Positions 1 through 10,340 of a DNA stretch of 64,000 nucleotides are shown here, piece after piece. A program made the position numbers and the translations under genes. The notes under the pieces were generated by a model. It searched no databases, was not told the origin of the DNA, and saw nothing but the letters and a program-made list of their open reading frames with translations. The stretch comes from Skeletonema tropicum (taxonomy: Eukaryota; Bacillariophyta; Thalassiosirophyceae; Thalassiosirales; Thalassiosiraceae). Location of the stretch: NCBI GenBank assembly GCA_037178625.1, contig CM074136.1, positions 1,922,001 through 1,986,000 on the forward strand, in the 5' to 3' direction. Each line of letters begins with the position of its first letter. Positions within the stretch are counted from its first letter, which is position 1.

Positions 1-282
1 ACGTTCTACTGTGCCACTGTCATTGATTGCACGACGTATTGTCGTAACCAAGATGATGTAATAGTGGTGGAGTTTGATGACGATGAGGATGACAATGGCA
101 GTATTCCCCAGCGTCATATCCCTGCCCGTTTCGTGACTCTTGTCCCACGTGAGTTTGAAACGAATAAGAGGAGACGACGATCATCTACGTTGGAAACTTC
201 GAGGAGACGTTCGTCGAAGCTTGTTACGGCATCATCATCGTCTAATGCTGCTGTTCCAACGATTAGTGCACCAGGCGGATAA
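1..282 (+). CDS. 3' end of an unknown protein gene (partial)
   Basis: The frame is open from the first base of the window to the stop at 280-282, so this is the C-terminal about 93 residues of a gene starting to the left. The visible part has an acidic patch (EFDDDEDDNG) followed by a very basic Arg/Ser stretch (KRRRRSS, SRRRSSK) and a Ser/Ala tail. The basic patch could be a nuclear localisation signal, but that is inference. No domain is recognisable. It could also be only a last exon. Confidence 0.5.
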   Translation, partial: TFYCATVIDCTTYCRNQDDVIVVEFDDDEDDNGSIPQRHIPARFVTLVPREFETNKRRRRSSTLETSRRRSSKLVTASSSSNAAVPTISAPGG

Positions 283-741
283 GTATGCTTGAGAATATGT
301 TGTATGATCCACCCTCTGCTTCTACGAATATGGGTATACGCCCAAATTGATATTTGCAACTGTGTCGTCGAATTACAGGATGTTTATCTACTTTATGTTG
401 TACTGTAGAGAGAATTGTAAATTAGGCTGTTGTTCTTTTACTTGAAAATACTTCAGTATGGTTTGATTTGCAAAAACTTATCTTCTTTTCATATCCGCTA
501 TTGTAGTTATCACTCACATTCATTGATCCTGGACTCATACTGGTTTGGTGCCTTATTAAGTTTGTTGCAGCACTGTATTTATTGTATCAATCACGCGAAA
601 CCAACATTCGAGTTTGCAATCTATCAAATTAAATCTATATCCCAACTTCTCCCAATCATCCACCCAAATCAAGAGTATTATACAGTAGCACTTTGCTGCA
701 CAAAACCCACACCATACCATATTCTCCTCATTCAATTGATG
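283..741. other. Intergenic, AT-rich
   Basis: No supported gene. A 131-residue open frame on the plus strand (430-825) overlaps the 3' end of the next minus-strand gene and has no protein-like character. The stretch separates the tail-to-tail ends of the two flanking genes and presumably holds their 3' UTRs. Confidence 0.5.
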
Positions 742-1367
742 TTACTGCTGTACCGTAACACCCGGATTCAAATCTCCCAAATCAATCCTCGAAGTACTCC
801 CCTTAATATCCTGATACCGCTGTAAATCAGTTTCACCGACGGGTACTTGACTAAACACGCCCAAAAATACAATTAATCCAAGTGCCAATGCGACATTTTT
901 CACTGTCCCCATGATACCCCCCTCCCCTGCTTCGGCAACAACTGCGCCATCATCATTATTATCCTCCTTCCATTTTTCAGAGAACATGATGCTATCATCA
1001 CTCTCGTCATTAATCTTCTCCAACATTGCTAATTCATCGGCATCTAATTTTTGTGCGGCGTCTGCCATGATTTGTTTTCGTTGTTCCTCCACTGTTGTTA
1101 GTTCTCCTCCGTCACCACTCTTCTTCTTCTTGTTTGAGTTGACGTAGTCGTTCTTCTAGGGCGGCTATTTCGGCTTGTTTGTCGTTGTAGAGGTGTGTTG
1201 GGGTACGATGATAATGTTGGATATTGTTGATACAGGAGGATGATGTGCGGAATCGCTGCTGGCCACCAGGAGATGGGGAGAAGCTGTGGACATACATGGC
1301 TGCTGCTCAACAATAGAGCGCAGTAGATGGTGATGGTGAGTAGAAGAAGGGCGTTATTCATGGTCAT
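742..1367 (-). CDS. Small single-span membrane protein, probable N-terminal signal, frame broken
   Basis: Three adjacent minus-strand frames look like one protein. 1367-1298 encodes a hydrophobic start (MTMNNALLLLTITIYCALLL) like a signal peptide. 1297-1112 encodes a Ser-rich linker and a heptad-like helix (AALEERLRQLKQ). 1129-742 continues the helix (VEEQRKQIMADAAQKL) and has one membrane span (VALALGLIVFLGVF) before a short polar tail. Each junction is offset by one base; the second falls in a GAAGAAGAAGAAG run near 1115-1130 where a one-base indel would restore the frame. No convincing intron joins them. A plastid or ER membrane location is inferred. A miscalled base, an unusual intron or a pseudogene are all possible. 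Confidence 0.5.
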
Positions 1368-1588
1368 ACGTTGCTTTGGTTGTTGGTAGTGAAGAATTGT
1401 CTCTATGAATCATTGATTTACACCATCGTCATCGCATGTTTGGATTTTTTTTAGACTGACGTAGAAGATGCTTCCCGCCAAAAATTCAGTGCAAACATAC
1501 CGAACGAATCAGCAGCGAAGCAATGTTCTGTAGTAGACAAAATGCGTAGCAGTAGCAAGAGGCAGCTATCACTACTACAGCAACAACC

Positions 1589-2926
1589 ATGCCAAAGAAG
1601 AAACGAGTGATCCTTGCAGTACACGGTGGTGCCGGCATCATCCTACGATCCGCTCTAACTCCAGAATTAGAGGCAGACTATCGATCGGCACTCAGAGATG
1701 CCTTGGCTGCCGGATATGAAGTACTCACAAGAAGTAGTATCAGAGATGATGATGATGATGATGATGATGATGCAACAACAAGGATCAAAAGTGATCGAGA
1801 TGTGGCCATCGATGCAGTAGAGGCGGCAGTGAGATGTATGGAAGATTGTCCTTTATTCAATGCTGGCAAGGGATCAGTGTTTGCTCATGATGAACAGATA
1901 CGATGTGATGCTTCGATTATGTCATGCTCCTCTAATGATACAGCTAAAGCAGTGAAAGCTAAAGAAGAAGAAGATGAAGATGCCAGCTCAGATAATGACA
2001 AAGGAATACAAACGTGTCACCAAATCATACACAAGCGAAGATATCCCAAAACACCACACCCTCGAGCAGGTGCCGTAGCCGGAGTACGCAACATTCAAAA
2101 TCCAATCTCACTAGCCAAAGCAGTGATGGAACGAACACCACATGTCATGTTGATAGGTAAGGGTGCCGAAGAGTTTGCACAAACATTGTCCAAAGAGGCT
2201 ACTAGAGTAAATATTCAACCAGATGACTATTTTTGGACGGAACGACGTTGGCAGCAGCTGAGAAGTGTACGTGAAAGTGAACGGGTAGAGCAGCAAAAGA
2301 AGACACAGAAACAACAAAAGCATCAAGTCATGAAAGTTCAATTAGATCACAGTAGCTCCTACTCTACTTCTTCTCAACAGGAGAGCAGTGATACGCATTG
2401 TGACGACAAGAAGTTTGGGACGGTTGGTTGCATTGCCCTCTATCGTCCCAATTCAAAAAATAATAATGACAGTAGTACATCGACGTATTATCAACTTGCA
2501 TCAGCCACAAGTACTGGAGGTATGACCAACCAACGGTATCACCGTGTTGGTGACTCACCCATCATTGGAGCTGGGACTTATGCCAATCATCTATGTGCGG
2601 TTAGTTGTACAGGACATGGGGAATGGTTTATACGGTGTGTTGTTGCTCATGATATTGCCAAGAGATTGGAGTATAAGCATGGCTATGATGGTACATCTTG
2701 TGCAACTGACAGCAGACTTTTGAGGAAGGCTTTGGAGGAGGTGATATTTGGAACCTTGATAGCTGAAGGTGATGACGATGGAGGAGATCAAGGTGGTGGT
2801 GATGGTGGAGCAATTGTATTGGACAAGGATGGGAACTTTGCTGCTGATATGAATTGTCCAGGGATGTACCATGGGTGGATCTATGAAGATGGTGAGATGG
2901 AGACTAGTATATTTTGGGATGAGTGA
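1589..2926 (+). CDS. Isoaspartyl peptidase/L-asparaginase (Ntn-hydrolase, family T2)
   Basis: The enzyme hydrolyses L-asparagine and/or isoaspartyl dipeptides after autocleavage before a threonine. The 445 residues carry the family landmarks in order: HGGAG (12-16), FNAGKGSVF (90-98), DASIM (108-112), the autocleavage site FGTVG with Thr278 as predicted nucleophile, STGGM (308-312), GDSPIIGAGTYA (321-332), TGHGE (341-345), and a C-terminal GGAIVLDKDGN segment. It is longer than usual (about 310-330 residues) because of Asp-rich (53-61), acidic (125-139) and Gln/Ser-rich (235-270) insertions, the last in the linker just before the cleavage Thr. The ATG is preceded by CAACAACC. No signal peptide is evident, so cytosolic is likely. 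Confidence 0.9.
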   Translation: MPKKKRVILAVHGGAGIILRSALTPELEADYRSALRDALAAGYEVLTRSSIRDDDDDDDDDATTRIKSDRDVAIDAVEAAVRCMEDCPLFNAGKGSVFAHDEQIRCDASIMSCSSNDTAKAVKAKEEEDEDASSDNDKGIQTCHQIIHKRRYPKTPHPRAGAVAGVRNIQNPISLAKAVMERTPHVMLIGKGAEEFAQTLSKEATRVNIQPDDYFWTERRWQQLRSVRESERVEQQKKTQKQQKHQVMKVQLDHSSSYSTSSQQESSDTHCDDKKFGTVGCIALYRPNSKNNNDSSTSTYYQLASATSTGGMTNQRYHRVGDSPIIGAGTYANHLCAVSCTGHGEWFIRCVVAHDIAKRLEYKHGYDGTSCATDSRLLRKALEEVIFGTLIAEGDDDGGDQGGGDGGAIVLDKDGNFAADMNCPGMYHGWIYEDGEMETSIFWDE

Positions 2927-3194
2927 GAGACAAATTGTACTTAAGCATTTAGTCAAACTTAAGATGTCTTTTTCTCATTTTGCTCAAATTCAATCTACCA
3001 TAGTTGTTAAAAGTTAAAAGCTAGGTTCCAAACCTTGATTTTGTATCTCTCTACTGTACTCTGTACATGGGAAATCCTTTCTATCTCACTATCCAAGAGC
3101 TTATGCTCCTCAAGATTTCTGTACACTGGGAACAAACTTATCTGTGTGACTCACACGCAAGTTTTTCTTAACATCATTCATAGCATCTGCCGTT

Positions 3195-4403
3195 TTATCG
3201 ACAAAAGAAGACGTTCAATACTTGATTGAATGCATTGCTTGCATCTTCACATGTTCCTTCTATCTCTTCAAAGACAGATGGGCAGGCGGGCGTGAAGGAG
3301 TCGGTTTTTCGTTGGTGACGAAGAGCTTGGCGGAGAGTTGAAGATGATGGACCAGGATCCAAGACGTTATGTGTGGTGTTTATTGCAGACCCCATTGAAA
3401 CAGATCCTAAATCAGAATCTAATGTCACATCGACCCAATCTCCTTGATTTCTTGAGTTGTAGGAAGCTCCTTCGTCAAAGTCGTTTGTGTCTTCATTTGT
3501 ATCAGCATTATGTTCGTAGAAAGAGGTGTCAAGTATGCTGTTTTCTAAAAATAATGTGCTTTCATCAGCGGTGTCGACACGAGAACTCTCATCAACCAAG
3601 GGAATAACTACATCAACTAAAGCTCCTGCTGCGTCAAGAGTGCCTGCTTCTTCACTTGCTTCTTTAAGTTCATTCTTTAATCTTTCATTTTCTTCCCTCA
3701 GTTTACGCAGCATGTCCTGTCTAAACGAAGACATCATCACTGAACTTGATTGGGAAGACTTGGTTCCATCTAATCGTTCCCTTGTAGAGATCATGTCGTT
3801 AACGCCGACAGGTGATGATAAAGCCCCAACTTCATCTTCATCAAACTGGATCTTGACAGCAGGAAACTCTAGCGCCGCAAACTCATCATCACTATCTTCA
3901 CCGAATGGATAAAAATCATCTACAGGAGTTTGATTATCCTTGATAGGCGTCAAACCCATCACAGGTGTTAGTGATGAGGTCCACTCGAAACTCTCCGCTG
4001 GCATCTTTGGGGGCGTCTGATTCTTATTCAACATGTTCTCTCCTATTGGTGAATGAGCGCCTCCATCAAAGCTATCGCCAAATCTCACCCTCTTCTTAAC
4101 AGTGGGAGTGTTGAAACCGACTGCCGGCGCCGCAGGAGAAGCCATCACAGGTGAATTAATCTCCGTGTTACCGCTGTTGAAACTAGTGTCAAAACTCATG
4201 CTCATGCTAGCCGTCGATACAGTTGAATCTAGAGGAATAGAAGAGGTGACATTATTTGGTTTGCACCCAGCATCTACCTGCTCGTCCTTGGGTCTATCCA
4301 CCCCCCCAACGGCGATTCTGCTTGCCGACGATCCAGCGGCAAAGCTTTTGCTTCGCCGGCGGTTTTTGATGGTAGCTTTTAGTTCTTCTCGCCTGCTAAC
4401 CAT
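3195..4403 (-). CDS. Unknown lineage-specific protein with coiled coil and RVxF-like motif; 3' end probably frameshifted
   Basis: The 402-residue product is mostly disordered and Ser/Asp-rich. Residues 103-109 read KKRVRFG, matching the PP1-docking RVxF consensus. Residues 228-252 (around KLREENERLKNELKEA) form a short leucine-zipper-like coiled coil. The C-terminus (EEIEGTCEDASNAFNQVLN, about 379-397) resembles the C-terminus of the next minus-strand gene (DELKGTVEDVSLAFSQILH). The frame stops right after this motif, but skipping one base in the AAAA run at 3203-3206 (TTTT in the gene) continues as VDKTADAMNDVKKNL and ends at 3110, parallel to DVDKMSDKIRDACYDL in the neighbour. The true end is therefore probably 3110. 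Function unknown. Confidence 0.7.
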   Translation of the reverse strand: MVSRREELKATIKNRRRSKSFAAGSSASRIAVGGVDRPKDEQVDAGCKPNNVTSSIPLDSTVSTASMSMSFDTSFNSGNTEINSPVMASPAAPAVGFNTPTVKKRVRFGDSFDGGAHSPIGENMLNKNQTPPKMPAESFEWTSSLTPVMGLTPIKDNQTPVDDFYPFGEDSDDEFAALEFPAVKIQFDEDEVGALSSPVGVNDMISTRERLDGTKSSQSSSVMMSSFRQDMLRKLREENERLKNELKEASEEAGTLDAAGALVDVVIPLVDESSRVDTADESTLFLENSILDTSFYEHNADTNEDTNDFDEGASYNSRNQGDWVDVTLDSDLGSVSMGSAINTTHNVLDPGPSSSTLRQALRHQRKTDSFTPACPSVFEEIEGTCEDASNAFNQVLNVFFCR

Positions 4404-4992
4404 GATGACGAATAGTTACAAGAGCAATAACTTATCTGCTATTGGGTTGCTATCAGGATACAAGTTGTAATGCCTCTCTCTCACCACTCCACCATTACAT
4501 AATTGCCACCGTGCGTTATCAGTATATCAAAGATAGATTTGTTGAGTTCAAATTGTGATGGACTTTTTGGCAACGGTTTTTGCCTCTGCGACACACGCGT
4601 ACACGGAGTGTACATTGTGTGTGTCTCATCTCTCGCCAGTCAAGTTACTCCTAACAACAAAAAAGACGTTGCTTGCTTTCATGCCATTCTTGCTCTAGGA
4701 GTACATACAATACTTTCTCCAAATTCAAATGTTTTCTCATGATCGAAGCTGACAGCCAAGCTCTCTAATTTTTTATTGAATGTACGATACATAGATAAGT
4801 ACTTCGTTGTCGTTGTTATTGCATGAATCAATTATTTGTTGCGTCATTGATCGACGTAAAAGAGATTATGCAGAGGAGCATGACCAGAGCAGAGACAACT
4901 CAAACATTATTAATCTTATATTCTCAAACATACATGCATACATTTCCAACAACCAATTCAAACAGCGTTCATGTGTAGCAAGCATAGATTCA
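4404..4992. other. Intergenic between two paralog-like minus-strand genes
   Basis: Holds the upstream region of the 3195-4403 gene and the downstream region of the 4993-6048 gene. No gene, RNA or repeat seen. Confidence 0.5.
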
Positions 4993-6048
4993 TCATCTAC
5001 GAGAAGGCTGACTGGACCTGAATCTACAACTGTCTTGCAGGTCCTTCAAATCGTAGCAAGCATCTCTTATCTTGTCGGACATTTTATCTACGTCATCTGG
5101 TGAAATGAAGAAGGCATGTAATATTTGGCTGAAGGCCAAAGACACGTCTTCCACAGTTCCTTTCAGCTCATCACTAATTGGGAAGGAGCATCTGGAGTTG
5201 ACGTAATCGACGCTTGCATCATCTTTGGAGTAGCTCCTATTCCTACTCCTACTACGGCGGCGATGACGAGGAGGAGACCTTGATCTCGATCTTTGCTGCA
5301 GTACATTCCTCGACCTTTGTCGTGTGCCAGGCGCTGTTCCAAATCCTAGCTTGTACTGTTTGCTGCTCTCGTCATCAGCCATTTCATATCTTGTGCTTGC
5401 ACTTGCGTCTAAGGTGCCCAATGTCACTTCTTCAAAGGTAGTGTCTTCCTCTGTTCCTTCATCTGTACTACCTTCTGAGTAGAAAAAGGTAGATTTTGTA
5501 CCATCGTCATCATACACTGATGTAGAATCGGTAGAATGCATCAGTGAACTTGCCGGTAGGGTGGTCTCAGAATCACTTCGCTGTGCCAATTTGCGATTGA
5601 AGGAGTCTAACTCACTAACCCCACAAGGAGAGTCAGGAGCATCTGGAGCATAATCTGATCCGTCGTCATTATCATATCGATTCCATCTCTTATCTGACGC
5701 ATACATCGATGCAACATTCGATGCAGCACCGACATCTGCATTAGCTTTTTCTTTCAGATAAGTCTGATTCTTGTACCACATCTGTTCTCGCATCGTAGAG
5801 TTCTCATCAGAATCAAAACCACAGTTGTCCCGCTTTTGACTGAACGCTCCATCATTATTTGAAAGTGTGGAGATGGTGGTATTACTGTGGATGGGCGTGT
5901 GGATCTCTATATTGTCGTCCAGGATGACCTTGCCGACTGTAACCGGAGCGATGCTGGCATCGGCGTACTTATTTGGCTCTGATGTGGGGAAGGCACCCTT
6001 GTTTTTACCACCGCCCCACTGGAAGCGACTTCTTAACTTGCTCTTCAT
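4993..6048 (-). CDS. Unknown lineage-specific protein with RS-like segment and shared N- and C-terminal motifs
   Basis: 351 residues, largely disordered. The N-terminus (WGGGKNKGAFP, 11-21; ISTLSNNDGAFSQKRDNCGF, 59-78; MWYKNQTYL, 90-98) is shared with the gene at 6861-7607 (RGGKKSGAFP; VSTLTNDDRAFHSKRFNCGI; NWYKN and NQTYL). Residues 244-274 are an Arg/Ser repeat (RSRSRSPPRHRRRSRSR) like splicing-factor RS domains. The C-terminus (DELKGTVEDVSLAFSQILH then DVDKMSDKIRDACYDL, 293-334) is shared with the gene at 3195-4403. It thus links the two neighbours into one family. Function unknown; a nuclear role is only suggested by the RS-like segment. Confidence 0.7.
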   Translation of the reverse strand: MKSKLRSRFQWGGGKNKGAFPTSEPNKYADASIAPVTVGKVILDDNIEIHTPIHSNTTISTLSNNDGAFSQKRDNCGFDSDENSTMREQMWYKNQTYLKEKANADVGAASNVASMYASDKRWNRYDNDDGSDYAPDAPDSPCGVSELDSFNRKLAQRSDSETTLPASSLMHSTDSTSVYDDDGTKSTFFYSEGSTDEGTEEDTTFEEVTLGTLDASASTRYEMADDESSKQYKLGFGTAPGTRQRSRNVLQQRSRSRSPPRHRRRSRSRNRSYSKDDASVDYVNSRCSFPISDELKGTVEDVSLAFSQILHAFFISPDDVDKMSDKIRDACYDLKDLQDSCRFRSSQPSRR

Positions 6049-6860
6049 TATACGAGATGATGAATGGAGAGTGCTCCGTATACAGCGATTGGTTCACTGT
6101 GTGACAGTTACTTGTTACTTTTTAGTAAGATGTACTGGGTGGCTTAGATGGATAGTATGTACTTAAGTATGTATATAGTTGGTTGTTCATCGGCGCCATG
6201 TGTGGTTGTGGGTTGTGGGTCGTGGTCGGTGAAGTAGGGTTTTGTGGGAGTGGCCACGACGGTTTACTTCTCGCGTGTTATTTCATCAACGTCTTGTCTC
6301 CTTTAAAGTCTCTTCATAACATAAAAGGACACAATATAAGCAAATATCGGAGACGTCAATGATCACCGTGAACCGTCGTGATCGCTTTTTGATTCCTGTC
6401 CTTCCCATCGGCATAAGCGGGATCTAAGTATTTCTCCAAGCTTCGTAAGTACATATTTATAATTACTCATGCTAGATAATATTGAATAATTTTATTTTCA
6501 TATCGATGATGAAGCTTTCAAAAGTCATTAAGGTTTTCAAGCATAAGTAAGGCGAAGGGCCAATGGAGAGTCTGACGGCTGGGAGAGTCGCCCACTCCAT
6601 CCAGCTAAAAGGAAGAACGAGCACGATAACGTTCATGCCGCCGAAGAGAATCCGATGTGGCTGGTCTAAGGAGTAAAGTACTTCTAACGACATCCGCGAC
6701 GTCTCCCATCAGATTGATTTCAAAGTTAGACGAAAATATTGCTGTGTTCAATGTAGGATATGAAAATTGATTATGTTATTCAAATGTAACGAAGGAACCA
6801 AAGCCACAGGCACTCCTTCTCCTTTCTGAAGATCTGTACAGTGTAGTTTCTTTTGTAGTT
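6049..6860. other. Intergenic, 812 bp
   Basis: Contains a GT-rich stretch (about 6180-6250) and AT-rich sequence. Small open frames here lack protein-like features. No gene or repeat supported. Confidence 0.45.
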
Positions 6861-7607
6861 CTAGCCACCCCAAACTATTTGCTCCTCTCTTACCCCACTT
6901 TCGTCGCAATAAGTTAGACGGACATCTGATAGTACTCCCCTGTCACTGATGTCATCATCGTCCTTTCCGCATGCACTCTCTCCTTCACTACTGCTCCTGC
7001 TTCTGCTACTATTACTACTAAAGACACTTGAATATCCAGTTGTGGCAGCAGCCAACTCCCCTGACGACTCGACCTTCTTCAACCACTCATCTTCACCTCT
7101 CCAACTCCACATTAGAGACTTTGCCGCAACATATCTGCCCAACCACTTTTTGCTAGATGTCTTCTTTTTGCTGTATGAGGAGCCTTGATGTGCCTCACTC
7201 GTACCAAACGAAGACTCTGGAGCAGTGAACGCACTACCATTATCTCGCAGTGGCAAATACGTCTGATTCTCTTTCATATTCTTGTACCAGTTCTTCTTGT
7301 CTTGAAAATACTGATCAGTGCTGCCTCGAATATGTTTATCATAATCGATACCGCAATTGAATCTTTTGCTATGGAATGCTCTATCATCATTCGTGAGGGT
7401 GGAGACGGTACCAGTTTCAGCTTTTGTATCAATTACGAACTGTTCTGGGTTGAAGGGCTTATCGGTATAGTTGTGGGGCGGGGGCGAAGCAGCAGCAATT
7501 GCTGCATTCTGCCAATTGGGTTGTATGATGCGGCCGTCGGTATCGCGGTCGAGGGATGGGAATGCTCCGCTCTTTTTACCGCCCCGTTTGAATTTTAGTG
7601 TCTTCAT
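6861..7607 (-). CDS. Unknown protein, paralog of the 4993-6048 gene lacking its C-terminal motif
   Basis: 248 residues. The N-terminal third repeats the order of motifs in the neighbour: a basic start, GKKSGAFPSLD, a spacer, VSTLTNDDRAFHSKRFNCGI, then NWYKN and NQTYL. The middle has a basic Lys/Ser patch and a segment WLGRYVAAKSLMWSWRGEDEW with no recognised fold. The C-terminal third is Ser/Asp-rich and ends in EEQIVWGG without the EDVSLAFSQIL-type motif, so the copy is either truncated or diverged. Function unknown. Confidence 0.65.
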   Translation of the reverse strand: MKTLKFKRGGKKSGAFPSLDRDTDGRIIQPNWQNAAIAAASPPPHNYTDKPFNPEQFVIDTKAETGTVSTLTNDDRAFHSKRFNCGIDYDKHIRGSTDQYFQDKKNWYKNMKENQTYLPLRDNGSAFTAPESSFGTSEAHQGSSYSKKKTSSKKWLGRYVAAKSLMWSWRGEDEWLKKVESSGELAAATTGYSSVFSSNSSRSRSSSEGESACGKDDDDISDRGVLSDVRLTYCDESGVREEQIVWGG

Positions 7608-8373
7608 TATTGTTGCTCAGAATGCCTGCTGAATGTCATGTGGTGGAAGAGAAAAATGAATGGAGTGGAATGGTGAGATTCTTTCTGATGCAAAGATAGT
7701 AACAGATGCTTGTCGCATGCTGGACGAGCCGAGACGAAACGTTGTTCCGACTGCGGCGCTGTTGGGCTTTGCCTCGGCGGATAGAGACTCCAACTTGTCG
7801 GTCAAATAATCCTACCGAGGTGGCGATACCACAACTTCTTACCCAGTAATTTCTTTATGATTGTTGTCAATGTTAACTACCTACGCACTACGCACTTGCA
7901 ATGAATGATATGCTGCGACATTGCACTCGCTTGCTTTTTAGTATTTTGCAGGAAAGCCAACTTTTTCAAAAACGGCCGATCGGGGAACACTTTCCCCAAA
8001 AATCCAAATCGTCACCACTTTCGCGCTCTTCGACATGCATTTTTTTCGCACTCTTATCTTGAAACAGTCGTTTAGAGATTAACGCGACTATTTAGACGAA
8101 AGTCTTTGGCGGTGCCATTACCGAGATTCTGTGTGTCTTTTTTTGAATTCTTCTTCAACAGCCCGAAACGATCAGGGGCAAACTGTCTGTAAGTAGCCTC
8201 CTATCCTGGATCCTGGTCGTAGCGTGGGCGACATGCCGCTGACGAAGAGAGCTGAGGCGGCCCTACTAACTTTTATGCACCAAAGGCAATCGTATCGCCA
8301 ATATTGGCCACTTCAATAGTCGATCGTGTCTGAATGATTTTCATCTCATAAATCATTGTTGTTAGTGTAACCC
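7608..8373. other. Intergenic between divergent genes
   Basis: Separates the minus-strand 6861-7607 gene from the plus-strand 8374-8961 gene, so it should hold both promoters. No repeat or RNA recognised. A 62-codon minus-strand frame (7617-7805) has no supporting features. Confidence 0.4.
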
Positions 8374-8961
8374 ATGACTCTATTGACTTTGCGACCGAGG
8401 AGGAAAACGGCGCCGGAGTTGTTTCAGCGGCGGACTTCCGAAGACAGCTACTTGTCCAACAAATCACCATCCAAAACACATCGTCGGACGTCGTCTGGTT
8501 GGTTGTCAGTCGGTGTTTTTTCAAAGAGCATCGGAGGCGATGTAAGCAAGATGTCCTCTGCTGCTATCAATGCTACTGCCCCGGATTCTCTTAATATGTG
8601 TTGGAGCTCAAATGGCATTGACACATTTATTCCTCTTCATGTCGACACAAACAACGATTACTCACAAGAAAGGAAGAGTGGAGGTCAAGCTCTCGGAAGG
8701 GGTAGTGGTGAAAGAGAAGGAAGGAGTATGTCTGCGCATGAACTGGAAGACCTTATTAGGCAGCTATCATTCAGTCCGTCACAACAGACAAAGAAGAGGA
8801 CCGATACCGCTGATACGGACGCATCATCGTCATCATTTGATTCGTCTGATTACAAACATATCATGAGTTCAGTTGGTGTCGAACTCAAACATGAAGAATA
8901 TTCATATCTACGGAGGTGTCCGTCAAGTCCTTTGATGGGTTTGAAGTATTTGCCAGATTGA
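8374..8961 (+). CDS. Unknown Ser-rich protein
   Basis: 195 residues, basic and Ser/Arg-rich at the N-terminus (TLRPRRKTAPELFQRR, KTHRRTSSG) and Ser/Asp-rich near the C-terminus, ending SSPLMGLKYLPD. A short amphipathic helix is possible at AHELEDLIRQLSF (about 123-135). No domain recognised. The RRxS-type sites (HRRTSSG) could be phosphorylated by basophilic kinases, which is inference. An upstream exon cannot be excluded. Confidence 0.45.
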   Translation: MTLLTLRPRRKTAPELFQRRTSEDSYLSNKSPSKTHRRTSSGWLSVGVFSKSIGGDVSKMSSAAINATAPDSLNMCWSSNGIDTFIPLHVDTNNDYSQERKSGGQALGRGSGEREGRSMSAHELEDLIRQLSFSPSQQTKKRTDTADTDASSSSFDSSDYKHIMSSVGVELKHEEYSYLRRCPSSPLMGLKYLPD

Positions 8962-10340
8962 AATGACACGCCTATAATATTAAATGTCGGGCGGATTCCA
9001 ACAATACACCTTCGATGTAATAATGTAGTATAGAGTTTTCTAATTAAGATAAATATGTTTTCAAGTTACTGTTCAGCTATCCTCCAAAGCTACTTGGTCA
9101 GGCATACCCTTACATCATAAGTTGCGTGGTATCTCTCATGATCTATCAAAAATGACACCAATTCTCAACATCTGGACATAAATTAGCTGTGTACTTTCCA
9201 AACATTATCAGATAAAAAAGGGAATAAGGCTCAGGTGTGTCCTAGGGAAGGAATCCAAATGCAATTGTTCAAATTAATTGGAAGAGACTTCATTATCATT
9301 AGAAAGATGGCAGCACAAACAATTAAAAGGGCGAGGATATGAAAGCTAGATCTGGATCTTAATCATCAGCTAAGTACTGTCTACATCAGAAAGAGACAAC
9401 ACAACACTGACTACAAACGCAGTATTGACGTTCCAACCACCAAAGCAAGATAAGTACATGCCATTTTTACTATATAATCTTTGTGTTAGAGGTTTGAGGT
9501 AGCATTGTTTTTGAGAAGGTTGCATGTGTCGTATCAGACTCATCCAACTTCAACTTGAACCTCAATGACAAACTTGACTCCTATGGCGCGCCGGCCGATG
9601 ACACGCGTCATCCTTCTCAGCAGAATAAGTATGTGTACAACAACCAGTTGTCATTTGATACTTCTAATAAGTATGATCAACCAGCCTGTTGTTTGAGTCT
9701 ATTTGATGGTGTGGACAATGCATTATAGTGCATAATAGTGCATAATTCTATGGCGTCACAAGAAGATAAAGCAGCAGCATCAGCCGACGATTCGAGTCGT
9801 GGGCTTCTCCGACTAGGACGTCGGATGAGTGAATAGTGAAATAAGTGAAATCATTTGACTACAGAATGTGCTGTGCAATACTGAAACTGGGCCTAGCTGC
9901 TAGCTGCCTGAGGCACCGACAAATTCAAAGGCCTTGGTCATGGTACTCCTCAGAGACGAAGGAGAACAATAATATAACAGAAATTTTAAAGTAAGGAGAA
10001 CAGGCAGAGGAGGTCGGTCGTCCGTTCTCGGGCTGCTTCATATTCCATAGAGAACATGGTTTCTACTTTTCAACTCAAAATACATCTATTCAATGGGTGT
10101 TCATTTGTCGTCTATCTCGATCGGTGGTTCAGGGTGCTCTCTGAATCTGAACGATACAAAAGCACCCAAGGAGATGCAGAACCCTTGCTTCTAGCTGTGT
10201 AGAGAGACAGAGGAAGAAGACGCTAACATTCGTCATGGATGTTGACAGAGCCTCACCACTCAAACGTCAATTACCTCTAGCAAGGTGGTGATACTAAGTG
10301 TGACAGCAACACGTCATAATATCATACACATATATATGTA
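8962..10340. other. Long intergenic region, no gene seen
   Basis: About 1.4 kb without a protein-like frame on either strand. The 17-mer AACAGAAATTTTAAAGT at about 9977 recurs at about 18342, upstream of the second ferredoxin; it may be a fragment of a dispersed repeat or chance. The ATATGTA target-site copy of the following MITE is at 10334-10340. Confidence 0.4.

Noticed and set aside
430..825. 131-codon plus-strand frame
   Set aside because: AT-rich, overlaps the 3' end of the minus-strand membrane protein, no protein-like features.
7617..7805. 62-codon minus-strand frame just upstream of the 6861-7607 gene
   Set aside because: In the expected 5' flank of that gene, without motif or splice evidence linking it.
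9584..9616. GC-rich GGCGCGCCGGCC stretch with GATGACACGCGTCATC near-palindrome
   Set aside because: Isolated, no adjacent gene start and no second copy in the window; not enough to call a regulatory site.
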